From Candidatus Staskawiczbacteria bacterium RIFCSPHIGHO2_02_FULL_43_16 (GTDB lineage: Bacteria > Patescibacteriota > Minisyncoccia > Minisyncoccales > Staskawiczbacteraceae): a DNA stretch of 47,007 nucleotides. The stretch is taken from contig MHOU01000011.1 in NCBI GenBank assembly GCA_001821935.1, forward strand, positions 1 through 47,007, in the 5' to 3' direction. Positions 38,188-45,435 of the stretch are shown here, piece after piece. Each line of letters starts with the position of its first letter. Position 1 is the stretch's first letter. The notes under the pieces were generated by a model. That model was given only the letters and a program-made list of their open reading frames with translations. It was not told where the DNA came from and searched no databases. A program made the position numbers and the translations under genes.

Positions 38188-38219
38188 AAAACGGCGCCTT
38201 ACGCGGGCGTCGTTTTTTT
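38188..38219 (+). terminator. Terminator of the major pilin
   Basis: AAAACGGCGCC pairs with GGCGTCGTTTT (one wobble) around TTACGCG and is followed by a T run. A TATAAT at 38222-38227 directly after it may be the -10 of the pilD promoter. Confidence 0.8.
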
Positions 38220-38235
38220 GCTATAATACGCGAAT

Positions 38236-38994
38236 ATGTCTTTATTTTTTACGGCCGTTATTTTTATCCTGGGCCTGTGCATCGGCAGTTTTCTGAATGT
38301 GGTTATTTTACGCTTGGAAAAATCGGAAAGCATTGGGGGCAGGTCGTATTGTCCTCATTGCAAGCACCCCTTGACATGGTTTGATTTGATTCCCGTTTTC
38401 AGTTTTTTGTTTTTGGGAGGCAAATGCCGGTATTGCAAGGCAAAAATATCTTGGCAATATCCAATGGTAGAAATAGGTACTGCGGTAATATTTCTCCTAA
38501 TTACCAATGACCAATTACCAATTACCAACATGGCTGGTTTATTGAATGTGCTTTTTTTGTTCTATATTTCTAGTTCATTAATTATAATCTTTGTTTATGA
38601 TTTTTATCACTACATTATTCCCGACATTGTCTTATTCCCGGCTATTATAGTGGCGCTTCCCTTTCATGTGTCCTGGAATTATCTCTTAGCAGCTATGTTG
38701 GCTTCCGGATTTTTCTTATGTATCTTTTTTGTTTCGCACGGAAAATGGATGGGATTTGGTGACGTTAAATTAGCGGTTTTACTGGGCCTCATATTGGGTC
38801 TCCCTAATATTTTGGCAGCTTTATTTTTGGCATTCTTCTTTGGTGCTATAATAGGCGTATCCTTGATGCTACTTAACCAAAAGGGATTAAAAAGTGAGTT
38901 GCCATTTGCCCCCTTTTTAATTTTAGGAACTTTTATGGCTTTATTTTGGGGGCCAGAGATACTTAATTGGTATATGGGTTTATTTATTGTATGA
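38236..38994 (+). CDS. pilD: Prepilin peptidase
   Basis: 252 residues of an aspartic membrane protease with about seven helices. The cytoplasmic domain has two CxxC pairs (CPHCKHPLTWFDLIPVFSFL, CRYCKAKISW), the zinc-binding part of bifunctional enzymes. Catalytic aspartates lie in VYDFYHYIIPD and GFGDVKLA. It cleaves the leader after Gly in prepilins and usually methylates the new N-terminus. The frame ends with ATGA overlapping the next prepilin gene. A short ITNDQLPITNMAG stretch is encoded by a TTACCAATT repeat (38499-38529). Confidence 0.93.
   Translation: MSLFFTAVIFILGLCIGSFLNVVILRLEKSESIGGRSYCPHCKHPLTWFDLIPVFSFLFLGGKCRYCKAKISWQYPMVEIGTAVIFLLITNDQLPITNMAGLLNVLFLFYISSSLIIIFVYDFYHYIIPDIVLFPAIIVALPFHVSWNYLLAAMLASGFFLCIFFVSHGKWMGFGDVKLAVLLGLILGLPNILAALFLAFFFGAIIGVSLMLLNQKGLKSELPFAPFLILGTFMALFWGPEILNWYMGLFIV
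38499..38529. repeat. TTACCAATT repeat inside pilD
   Basis: AATTACCAATGACCAATTAC then CAATTACCAAC encodes I-T-N-D-Q-L-P-I-T-N between two membrane helices. Similar units occur in ligA (41530-41561) and tsaD (16021-16057). Confidence 0.8.
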
Positions 38995-39593
38995 CATCAA
39001 AAGGTAAGGGAGCATTAGCGAACACTTATCCCGCACGGTTTATGCGGGGGTTTACCATTATAGAATTGCTCATGGTCATTGCCATTATTACGATTTTACC
39101 GGTGATTGTCATTTCCAATTTTCCCCGGGTAAAGTTGCAGTTTGCCTTAAGCCGTGCTGCCCATGCGTTTTCCCAGGATGCGCGTCTGGCCCAGGATATG
39201 GCACTGTCTTCACTACCCCATAAAGATTCTTTTGGCATTAGTCAGAAAGTGGGCGGATACGGTATTTACCTTGATACCACGGCGCTGGGAAATAAAACCT
39301 ATCTTATCTATGCTGACAGACTCCCTGCCAACAATCGCTATGACGCTTCGGATGTGGTGGTCAGGAAGATTGATATGCAGATGGCCGAGCCGGGGGTGGT
39401 TATCAAAGGCCTTGGCAATGTATTTTTAGATAAGGTCAGTATTCATTTTTCTGTTGGCAATGCTGGGGTTTTCATAAGCCAGTTGGATGACACTAGCAGC
39501 GGGGTGGAAATTATTTTCGCATTGGAAAGCGACGCGGCAAAAACCAAGAGCGTTTTTATCAATACATCGGGGCTCATTGAGATTAGAAATTAA
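38991..39593 (+). CDS. Minor prepilin (GspH/FimT-like)
   Basis: 200 residues from the ATG at 38991, which overlaps the pilD stop. Leader to MRG|FTIIELLMVIAIITILPVIVIS, Glu5 present. The head domain contains a beta-rich segment (GGYGIYLDTT ... AGVFISQLDDTSSGVEIIFA) ending with S-G-L-I-E-I-R, the GspH/FimT type of C-terminus. Minor pilins prime assembly of the pilus. The leader KGKGALANTYPARF is encoded by the same 60-base repeat as in the major pilin. Confidence 0.86.
   Translation: MTSKGKGALANTYPARFMRGFTIIELLMVIAIITILPVIVISNFPRVKLQFALSRAAHAFSQDARLAQDMALSSLPHKDSFGISQKVGGYGIYLDTTALGNKTYLIYADRLPANNRYDASDVVVRKIDMQMAEPGVVIKGLGNVFLDKVSIHFSVGNAGVFISQLDDTSSGVEIIFALESDAAKTKSVFINTSGLIEIRN
39001..39060 (+). 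repeat. Prepilin-leader repeat, copy 2
   Basis: Starts AAGGTAAGGGAGCATTAGCG and continues through the cleavage site, matching 37697-37756 at all but five or six bases. The genes differ strongly after the membrane helix. Confidence 0.9.
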
Positions 39594-39598
39594 AATTC

Positions 39599-40117
39599 AT
39601 GAAAAAAAATGGTTTTACCATTATTGAGCTGATCATCACCATTGCCATTTTGTCGTTTGGCATTATTGGCGTGTACGGGGCATTTTCGCCGATGGTAAGT
39701 TTGAATTCCGCCATTGCTTCAAAGTTCACCGCCTCCCAGCTGGCGCAAGAGGGTTTTGAAGTAGTGCGCAATATCCGCGATAATAATTTTGAAAAAATAC
39801 GCCAAGGGCAGCGCTTAGCATGGTCAGCCGGGCTTTTGAACTGCAGCCTGGGCTGCCAGCTTGATTATAAAACGGGAACTTCAGCCCAGGGGCTTGAAAA
39901 TGCCTTAAAAGGGTACAATGAAAGCGATTATTTAAAAATAAACGCTGATGGTTTTTATGGCTATGGCCAAGGGACTGCCACCAAATTCAGGCGCAGTGTT
40001 ACCATAACCCAGGCGGACAGCCCCGATATTTTAAAAATCACCGTTGTGGTGATGTGGAGCGATGGCAGCAAACCCGTGAGTTTTGAAACAGAAGGGTATC
40101 TGTACAATTATCAATGA
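39599..40117 (+). CDS. Minor prepilin (PilV/GspI-like)
   Basis: 172 residues with the short leader MKKNG|FTIIELIITIAILSFGIIGVYGAF and Glu5. The phrase L-A-Q-E-G-F-E-V-V-R-N-I-R-D-N-N-F after the helix is characteristic of PilV-type minor pilins. It has two cysteines near the middle (CSLGCQ). It starts 6 bases after the previous prepilin and overlaps the next by 4 bases, so the minor pilins are translated together. Confidence 0.88.
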   Translation: MKKNGFTIIELIITIAILSFGIIGVYGAFSPMVSLNSAIASKFTASQLAQEGFEVVRNIRDNNFEKIRQGQRLAWSAGLLNCSLGCQLDYKTGTSAQGLENALKGYNESDYLKINADGFYGYGQGTATKFRRSVTITQADSPDILKITVVVMWSDGSKPVSFETEGYLYNYQ

Positions 40118-40722
40118 TTTCAAATTTCAAATTTCAAATTTCAAATTATAATTCAAGCAAGGGTTTTACGTTGCTTGAATTAGTGGTGGTTTTGGGTTTG
40201 TTTATGTTGATCATGGGGGTAACGGTAAGCATGTTTATATCCATTATCCAGCATCAAAAAAGGATATTAAGCCAGCAGGAAATGTTAAACCAGGCAAGTT
40301 ATGTGCAAGAATATATTGCCAGATCTCTGCGCACCGCGGCAGTCGACACGGCCGGCACCTGCCTTGTCCAGGATGCCGTCGCCTACAAAGGTTACACTTA
40401 TTTGCTTACCCGCTTTGACGCACCGACAGGCTTTTTTCAGGGCATACAGTTTATTTCAGGTGAAGGTGTGTGCCAGGAATTTTTCCTTGATAGCGATGGA
40501 ACGTTCAAAGAAACAAAAAATGGTGGCGCTCCGCAAAACCTCATATCCGGTAAATTCAAGTTGCAACATGCCAGATTTGTGATCAATGGCAATAAAAACA
40601 CGTGGGCGACGCTGGTTGGTGGAGCGGTTTGGCCAAGGGTAACCCTGTCACTTGCCATCAAAGATTCGTCGTATGAAAAGAGCCGGGAAATAGTAATTCA
40701 AACAACCATTTCAAAAAGATGA
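40114..40722 (+). CDS. Minor prepilin (PilW/GspJ-like)
   Basis: 202 residues. Leader ending SSKG|FTLLELVVVLGLFMLIMGVTVS with Glu5, followed by a large head (F-I-S-G-E-G-V-C-Q-E-F-F-L-D and V-T-L-S-L-A-I-K-D). The first 12 residues (ISNFKFQISNYN) are encoded by the TTTCAAA repeat at 40117-40146 and match the N-terminus of the anchored protein at 3365. Size and place between the PilV- and PilX-like genes support a GspJ/PilW role. It overlaps both neighbours by 4 bases. Confidence 0.85.
   Translation: MISNFKFQISNYNSSKGFTLLELVVVLGLFMLIMGVTVSMFISIIQHQKRILSQQEMLNQASYVQEYIARSLRTAAVDTAGTCLVQDAVAYKGYTYLLTRFDAPTGFFQGIQFISGEGVCQEFFLDSDGTFKETKNGGAPQNLISGKFKLQHARFVINGNKNTWATLVGGAVWPRVTLSLAIKDSSYEKSREIVIQTTISKR
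40117..40146. repeat. TTTCAAA repeat at the start of the PilW-like gene
   Basis: ATTTCAAATTTCAAATTTC then AAATT immediately after the ATG, encoding I-S-N-F-K-F-Q-I-S-N in the prepilin leader. Confidence 0.85.
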
Positions 40723-41048
40723 AGTATGACGAGCGGGGCATATCACTAGTGCTGACGTTTTTAATTATGGCCATTATGCTGGCCATTGTGGTTGGCATCA
40801 GTTCCATGTTATCCGGCCAGGTAAAAATCATGGCAGGCGCCTCAAATTCCATTTCCGCCCTTTATGCGGCTGAAAGCGGTATGGAAAGAGCTCTGTACGT
40901 ATTCAAAAAATGCCCCGGTTGCGACCTGAATTATGACGGCGCGTTTGATGGCAGAACATATTTTGTTAACGCAAAAATGATTGGCGGGGTTTTGAATATT
41001 TCTTCAAAAGGTGTATATAAAGAAGCATCAAGAACGGTTACAAGATGA
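40719..41048 (+). CDS. Minor pilin-like protein (PilX/GspK-like)
   Basis: 109 residues with DERG|ISLVLTFLIMAIMLAIVVGI: a cleavage-site glycine and pilin helix but no Glu5, as in many PilX/GspK tip subunits. The segment A-L-Y-A-A-E-S-G-M-E-R-A-L is the PilX-type signature that follows the helix. The rest is a short head with two cysteines (CPGC), shorter than usual. It overlaps the preceding gene and ligA by 4 bases each, which ties ligA to the pilus operon. Confidence 0.83.
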   Translation: MKYDERGISLVLTFLIMAIMLAIVVGISSMLSGQVKIMAGASNSISALYAAESGMERALYVFKKCPGCDLNYDGAFDGRTYFVNAKMIGGVLNISSKGVYKEASRTVTR

Positions 41049-43051
41049 ACAAGCAAGAGGCTAAACATCGCATAGAAAAGTTGAAAGAACTGGTAAACTA
41101 CCATCGTTACCAGTACCACGTTTTGGATAAGCAGGAAATTTCTGACGCGGCGTTGGATTCCTTGAAAAAAGAACTCTTTGATTTGGAACAGCACTTCCCG
41201 GAATTTATTACCGCCGATTCTCCCACCCAGCGTGTTGGCGGCAAACCCTTGCCTGAATTTAAAAAAGTACCGCACAAAGAGCGTATGCTTTCGTTAAACG
41301 ATGCATTTAGTAAAGAAGATATGCAGGATTGGCTGGAAAGGATTTCAAAACTTTTAACAGAGCAAGAAAAAAATCAAATAGACTTTTACTGCGAATTAAA
41401 AATTGATGGCCTGGCCATTGAACTTGAATATGACAACGGGATTTTTAAACAAGGCTCAACGCGCGGAGATGGCACGGTAGGCGAAGATATCACGCAAAAT
41501 TTAAAAACGGTTGAGGCAATACCTCTGAAAATTACCAATTACCAATTATCAATTATCAATTCGCTGGTGGTGCGGGGGGAAGTATTCATTAGTAAGAAGG
41601 AATTTGAGGCTATTAATAAAACCCAGGTTGCAAAAGGGCTTCCGTTGTATGCTAATCCTCGGAATATTGCGGCCGGGTCAGTGCGCCAGTTAGATCCAAA
41701 AGTTACCGCTTCAAGGAAATTGGATTCTTTTGCTTATGATATTATTTTGGGTGTAGAAACCAAAACTCATGAACAGCGCCATGATGAATTTAAAAAAATG
41801 GGGTTTAAAACCAATTCTCATAATAAGTATTGTAAAAATTTAGAAGAGGTTTTCCATTTTTATGAACACGTACAAAAAATCCGAGGAAAGTTGGCTTATG
41901 AAATTGACGGGGTAGTGGTGATTGTAAATAATAATGCTTTGTTTGAAAAACTCGGGGTGGTGGGTAAGACTCCCCGCGGAGCCATTGCTTTTAAATTTGC
42001 TCAGAGTCAGGCCACTACTATAATAGAAGATATTAAAATCCAAGTTGGCAGAACGGGGGCAATGACTCCGGTGGCGGTTTTAAAACCCGTGCAAATTTCG
42101 GGCATCACTATTACCCGCGCTACGCTTCATAATGAAGATGAAATTAGGAGACTGGATGTGAAAATTGGTGACAGCGTGATTGTGGGGCGGGCAGGAGATG
42201 TGATTCCGGATATTATCAAAGTGTTGCCGGAATTGCGCACCGGAAAAGAAAAGCATTTTAAGATGCCAACACATTGCCCGGCTTGCACTACTAAATTAGA
42301 GAAATCAGAAACTGAGGTTTTATGGCGATGCCCGAATGTAACATGTTTTGCACGCAGCCGTCGAAGTTTTTACCATTTTGTTTCGCGTCCCGCATTTAAT
42401 ATTGATGGTTTGGGCCCCAAAATTATTGACCGGTTGCTGGATGAAGGTTTGGCGCAAGACCCGGCGGATATTTTCTCGTTAAAAGAGGGGGATTTAGCAC
42501 AATTAGAAAGGTTTGGTGAAAAATCTGCGGAAAATGTGGTGGCGGCCATTCAAGAAAAAAAAGAAATTATTTTCTCAAGATTTATCTATGCGCTGGGAAT
42601 CAGGAATATTGGAGCTGAAACTGCAGTTGATATTGCCGAACATTTTGGTTCATTAGAAAAGTTAAAAAATGCAAAACTGGAAGATTTTGATAGTATTGCT
42701 AATATCGGCCCCATTGTGGCAAAATCGGTTTATGAATGGTTTGGTGATAAAGGCAACGGAAAGTTTTTAGAAAAACTGCTCAAGGCCGGAGTGAAAATCA
42801 CCCGACGCCCGACGTCGGGCGCCGGGCGCCTGCAAGGCAAGACATTTGTTTTTACGGGAACGCTGGAAAACATTGAAAGAGAATCAGCCAAAGAAAAAGT
42901 CCGGGCACTCGGCGGCCAAGTTTCCGAATCCGTTTCCGCCAAAACCAGTTTCGTAGTCGTCGGCTCAGAACCCGGCTCCAAAGCCGACAAAGCCAAAAAA
43001 TTAGGCGTAAAGGTTTTAGATGAAAAAGAGTTTTTGGAGCTTATAAAGTAA
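41045..43051 (+). CDS. ligA: NAD-dependent DNA ligase LigA
   Basis: 668 residues, full length. The Ia domain (about 1-70), adenylation domain with K119 in YCELKIDGLAIE, then R-G-D-G-x-x-G-E-D-I-T, an OB fold, a zinc finger (CPACTTKLE ... CPNVTC), helix-hairpin-helix repeats and a C-terminal BRCT domain ending EKEFLELIK. It seals nicks in replication and repair. Two inserts are repeat-encoded: NYQLSIIN (TTACCAATT family) in the adenylation domain and TRRPTSGAGR (GACGTCGGGCGTC family) before the BRCT domain. A relic of another ligA 3' end lies at 44479-44520. Confidence 0.95.
   Translation: MNKQEAKHRIEKLKELVNYHRYQYHVLDKQEISDAALDSLKKELFDLEQHFPEFITADSPTQRVGGKPLPEFKKVPHKERMLSLNDAFSKEDMQDWLERISKLLTEQEKNQIDFYCELKIDGLAIELEYDNGIFKQGSTRGDGTVGEDITQNLKTVEAIPLKITNYQLSIINSLVVRGEVFISKKEFEAINKTQVAKGLPLYANPRNIAAGSVRQLDPKVTASRKLDSFAYDIILGVETKTHEQRHDEFKKMGFKTNSHNKYCKNLEEVFHFYEHVQKIRGKLAYEIDGVVVIVNNNALFEKLGVVGKTPRGAIAFKFAQSQATTIIEDIKIQVGRTGAMTPVAVLKPVQISGITITRATLHNEDEIRRLDVKIGDSVIVGRAGDVIPDIIKVLPELRTGKEKHFKMPTHCPACTTKLEKSETEVLWRCPNVTCFARSRRSFYHFVSRPAFNIDGLGPKIIDRLLDEGLAQDPADIFSLKEGDLAQLERFGEKSAENVVAAIQEKKEIIFSRFIYALGIRNIGAETAVDIAEHFGSLEKLKNAKLEDFDSIANIGPIVAKSVYEWFGDKGNGKFLEKLLKAGVKITRRPTSGAGRLQGKTFVFTGTLENIERESAKEKVRALGGQVSESVSAKTSFVVVGSEPGSKADKAKKLGVKVLDEKEFLELIK
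41530..41561. repeat. TTACCAATTATCAATT repeat inside ligA
   Basis: AATTACCAATTACCAATTAT then CAATTATCAATT encodes I-T-N-Y-Q-L-S-I-I-N before L-V-V-R-G-E-V, a place where LigA proteins normally have a short loop. Confidence 0.85.
42804..42816. repeat. GACGTCGGGCGTC palindromic element inside ligA
   Basis: GACGCCCGACGTC, inside CGACGCCCGACGTCGGGCG. It encodes T-R-R-P-T-S-G-A-G just before the BRCT domain. RRPTSG is also encoded by the copy in recG. Confidence 0.88.
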
Positions 43052-43055
43052 AAAT

Positions 43056-43823
43056 ATGAAAGAATCGCTGGAGCAACAATCAAGGGGTCAAATAATAGAA
43101 GATTTTTTAAGGCAGAATAAATCTCCGGATGTTACGAAGGAAGAAGTGGAAGATGTTGATGCGGTAATTCGGCTGATTTTTGAAAAGTTTGAAGCGGAAC
43201 TCAAAAGCCATCATCAAGAATGTGACGCCGACGATTTTTTAGATCGCATACTTGCTACGCTTGACGAAGCGCATGGAAACTTTAATAACATTTTTCCCGA
43301 AAACAAAGTCTTGTGGCAGGAATTCATAAAAAAATTAGAAGCATCCCCCGATCTTGTGCACATTATGCGTATTGAGCCGCTTGATTATTACAAAGATGTT
43401 GGAAATGTTATGGATCCGGTAGTAACCCACGCCTCTATTGAGGCAGTAACCGAGGAATTAAAAAGAAGAAACCCGGAGTTAGCTGATGATTATGTTTCTA
43501 ATGATCCTGATAAGATATTGCGCGTCGCCCAGACCATTGTTCAGAGTGATCTCTTTTACTATTTTATTGACAAAGAAATGATTGATCAGGAAATGAGTTC
43601 AAGCGGCCACGACCATATTGGCACGAGTATGGTTAAACTTGGATACATGAGCAGACACTATGAATTGGCACCGACGTTTGTTGCCAAATTCAAAGTGGCT
43701 GCTGGAAAGTTTGATGGAAAAGAAAAAGTAGTTCTTGATGGCACACACCGCGCTTTGGTTTCAGCCATCGCCAAGCGTTCGCAATATGTACTTGAAGTAG
43801 ATATGGATAAAATTATTGGATAA
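43056..43823 (+). CDS. Hypothetical protein with a possible ParB/Srx-like end (255 aa)
   Basis: Not firmly recognised. The N-terminal two thirds are acidic and helical (EEVEDVDAVIRLIFEKFEAE). The C-terminal part has GTSMVKLGYMSRHYELAPTF and VVLDGTHRALVSAIAKRSQY, where D-G-(T/N)-H-R resembles the ParB/sulfiredoxin-like fold that binds a phosphate or nucleotide. No signal peptide or membrane helix is visible. It starts 4 bases after ligA and precedes the PaaX/Cas2-like gene. It may have arrived with that gene, since a ligA 3' relic lies beyond both. Confidence 0.6.
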   Translation: MKESLEQQSRGQIIEDFLRQNKSPDVTKEEVEDVDAVIRLIFEKFEAELKSHHQECDADDFLDRILATLDEAHGNFNNIFPENKVLWQEFIKKLEASPDLVHIMRIEPLDYYKDVGNVMDPVVTHASIEAVTEELKRRNPELADDYVSNDPDKILRVAQTIVQSDLFYYFIDKEMIDQEMSSSGHDHIGTSMVKLGYMSRHYELAPTFVAKFKVAAGKFDGKEKVVLDGTHRALVSAIAKRSQYVLEVDMDKIIG

Positions 43824-43848
43824 ACTTTGTGGTGTGCGAAAATTCAAA

Positions 43849-43884
43849 GTACCATAGTTCTCACGGCTGTGAGCTTTGTGGTAC
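43849..43884. promoter_or_regulatory. Palindrome upstream of the PaaX/Cas2-like gene
   Basis: The left half GTACCATAGTTCTCAC and the right half GTGAGCTTTGTGGTAC are imperfect complements (12 of 16 positions) around GGCT. It sits 9 bases before the start codon, a natural operator position. It closely resembles the palindrome after the gene at 44428-44465. Confidence 0.8.
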
Positions 43885-43893
43885 CATGGAGAT

Positions 43894-44424
43894 ATGAAGC
43901 TATCGATTACTGATGAATTTTTGTGGGATATGTATACTGTCCTTGAAGGGGTGGGAGACATTGCCTCTTTTATGTTAAATGCCCATCCTGGAAAATGGAA
44001 ACGATTATATGGAGTACAAAATCCTATTTTTGAAAAATATCGGCATGATAAGGGCAGGGTAAAATTTAAAAAGCTAATATATTATGCAAAAACAAAAGGG
44101 TATATAAGAGTTAAAAGTTTGGAAGGTAAGAAGGCGATTATTCTTACAAAAGAAGGTTTGAGTAAGGCACTGAAGGCAAGTTTTATGATAGAGGGAAAGA
44201 AAAAAAGGGAAGACGGAAAGTGGGCTATGCTTATCTTTGATGTGCCGGAAAAGAACCGGAAATCGAGGGATTTATTGAGAAGCGTGTTGCATAATCTGGG
44301 TTATAAAATGTTCCAGCAAAGTGTTTGGGTAACTCCATACGATGTTTCAGAAAAGACAGAAAAGTTATTGCAGATGTATAACCTGGATGAATTCGTAAAA
44401 ATATTTTTGATTGAGGAGATTTAA
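43894..44424 (+). CDS. PaaX-like regulator with Cas2-like C-terminal domain
   Basis: 176 residues from ATG 43894. The N-terminal part (about 1-95) resembles a winged-helix domain (KFKKLIYYAKTKGYIRVKSL, then ITKEG-like ILTKEGLSKAL). The C-terminal part, KWAMLIFDVPEKNRKSRDLL then RSVLHNLGYKMFQQSVWVTP, is the ferredoxin-like PaaX-C/Cas2-like fold. Such solo genes are common in Patescibacteria and often labelled Cas2, but no cas1 or CRISPR array is present. Similar palindromes lie on both sides, at 43849 and 44428, consistent with autoregulation or with a palindrome-bounded element. Confidence 0.8.
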   Translation: MKLSITDEFLWDMYTVLEGVGDIASFMLNAHPGKWKRLYGVQNPIFEKYRHDKGRVKFKKLIYYAKTKGYIRVKSLEGKKAIILTKEGLSKALKASFMIEGKKKREDGKWAMLIFDVPEKNRKSRDLLRSVLHNLGYKMFQQSVWVTPYDVSEKTEKLLQMYNLDEFVKIFLIEEI

Positions 44425-44427
44425 AGC

Positions 44428-44465
44428 GGTACTATAAAGCTCACGGCCGTGAGGATTATGGTACC
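44428..44465. promoter_or_regulatory. Palindrome downstream of the PaaX/Cas2-like gene
   Basis: GGTACTATAAAGCTCACGG (44428-44446) and CCGTGAGGATTATGGTACC (44447-44465) are complementary at 16 of 19 positions. It begins 3 bases after the stop codon. It shares GTACCATA, CTCACGGC and GTGAG with the upstream palindrome. Confidence 0.88.
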
Positions 44466-44478
44466 CTTGATAGAATGA

Positions 44479-44520
44479 GAGAATCGTTATGAGAAAGAGT
44501 TTTTAGGATTGATTAAATAA
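44479..44520 (+). pseudogene. Relic of a ligA 3' end
   Basis: Bases 44488-44520 read Y-E-K-E-F-L-G-L-I-K-stop, against D-E-K-E-F-L-E-L-I-K-stop at the end of the intact ligA 1.5 kb upstream. Most codons differ at synonymous positions (gag/gaa, tta/ttg, ttg/ctt, att/ata, aaa/aag), so it is not a recent copy. Only the last 14 codons are open; a TGA precedes them. Confidence 0.72.
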
Positions 44521-44525
44521 GATTT

Positions 44526-45419
44526 ATGAAAAAAATACTTTTATTACAAGAGTTGCGGCCACTCTCAGATGAAGTACGACAACGATTACGGGAAATTTCC
44601 AATGAGAATCTAAAGTTAGCTCTTGAAAACGAAAAGTACGTGAATGTGTATCGTATTGAGTATCTTTCGCGTGGACTAAAAATATCGGGATATGTTGTTG
44701 AGCCAAAACAAAAACATGGAAAATTGCCATGTATTATTTGGAATAGGGGTGGGACGAAAGATTTTGGTGCCGTTGTTACCGGGACTTGCTATACAAGAAT
44801 GGCGTCATTGGCGCGCCAGGGATATATTCTTTTTGCTTCCCAATATTCCGGCGGGCCGGGAAGTGAAGGTGTCGATGATTGGGGAGATAAAAACATAGAA
44901 GATGTGTTGATATTAAGAAAAATAATTAAAGAATGGCCGGGCGCTGATTATGAAGCTATTGGCATGATGGGCGGAAGCCGTGGCGGATTAATGACATATC
45001 GGGCCCTGTCATTGGTAAAGTGGATTAATGTGGCGGTAGTATATGCGGCTCCGGCTGACGAAGTAAATTCGCCTAAATTCAGAAAGGGTTGGCGCGACCA
45101 TCAGATATCTCTATATGGAAAGCAAAAAAAAGAACAGATAAAAAGGTCTGCCTTATATTGGCCGGAAAAGATTTACAAGAAAACACCGCTTTTAATTATG
45201 CATGGCTCGGCTGATTGGCGGGTAAATGCTAAAGATTCAATTCGCTTGGCCGAAAAATTATATCAACACAAAGTGCCTTTTCGTTTTATAGTGTATGAGG
45301 GGGCTGATCATGGGCTAACAGAATTCAAAGAAGAATCAGATAAGCAAGTATATAGTTGGTTTGAGCGTTTTTTGAAAAACAAAGAACGTTTACCGAATTT
45401 AAAGTTACATGGAAAATGA
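44526..45419 (+). CDS. Prolyl-oligopeptidase-like (S9) alpha/beta hydrolase
   Basis: 297 residues. An N-terminal beta segment (VYRIEYLSRGLKISGYVVEP) leads into an alpha/beta-hydrolase domain. The catalytic triad is visible: Ser in MMGGSRGGLMT (about residue 151), Asp in HGSADWRVNAKDS and His in YEGADHGL. The oxyanion stretch IIWNRGGTKDFG and the Q-Y-S-G-G-P-G-S-E-G loop are typical of dipeptidyl-peptidase/S9 relatives. The large beta-propeller of classical S9 enzymes is missing, so it may be a small esterase or peptidase in the cytosol. It starts 5 bases after the ligA relic's stop. Confidence 0.82.
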   Translation: MKKILLLQELRPLSDEVRQRLREISNENLKLALENEKYVNVYRIEYLSRGLKISGYVVEPKQKHGKLPCIIWNRGGTKDFGAVVTGTCYTRMASLARQGYILFASQYSGGPGSEGVDDWGDKNIEDVLILRKIIKEWPGADYEAIGMMGGSRGGLMTYRALSLVKWINVAVVYAAPADEVNSPKFRKGWRDHQISLYGKQKKEQIKRSALYWPEKIYKKTPLLIMHGSADWRVNAKDSIRLAEKLYQHKVPFRFIVYEGADHGLTEFKEESDKQVYSWFERFLKNKERLPNLKLHGK

Positions 45420-45435
45420 AAGATTTTTATAAAAA

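Noticed and set aside
43894..44424. Cas2-like gene as a sign of a CRISPR-Cas system
   Set aside because: No cas1 or other cas genes and no array of repeats with unique spacers were found. The protein has a PaaX-like N-terminal domain, so it is treated as a solo regulator-like gene.
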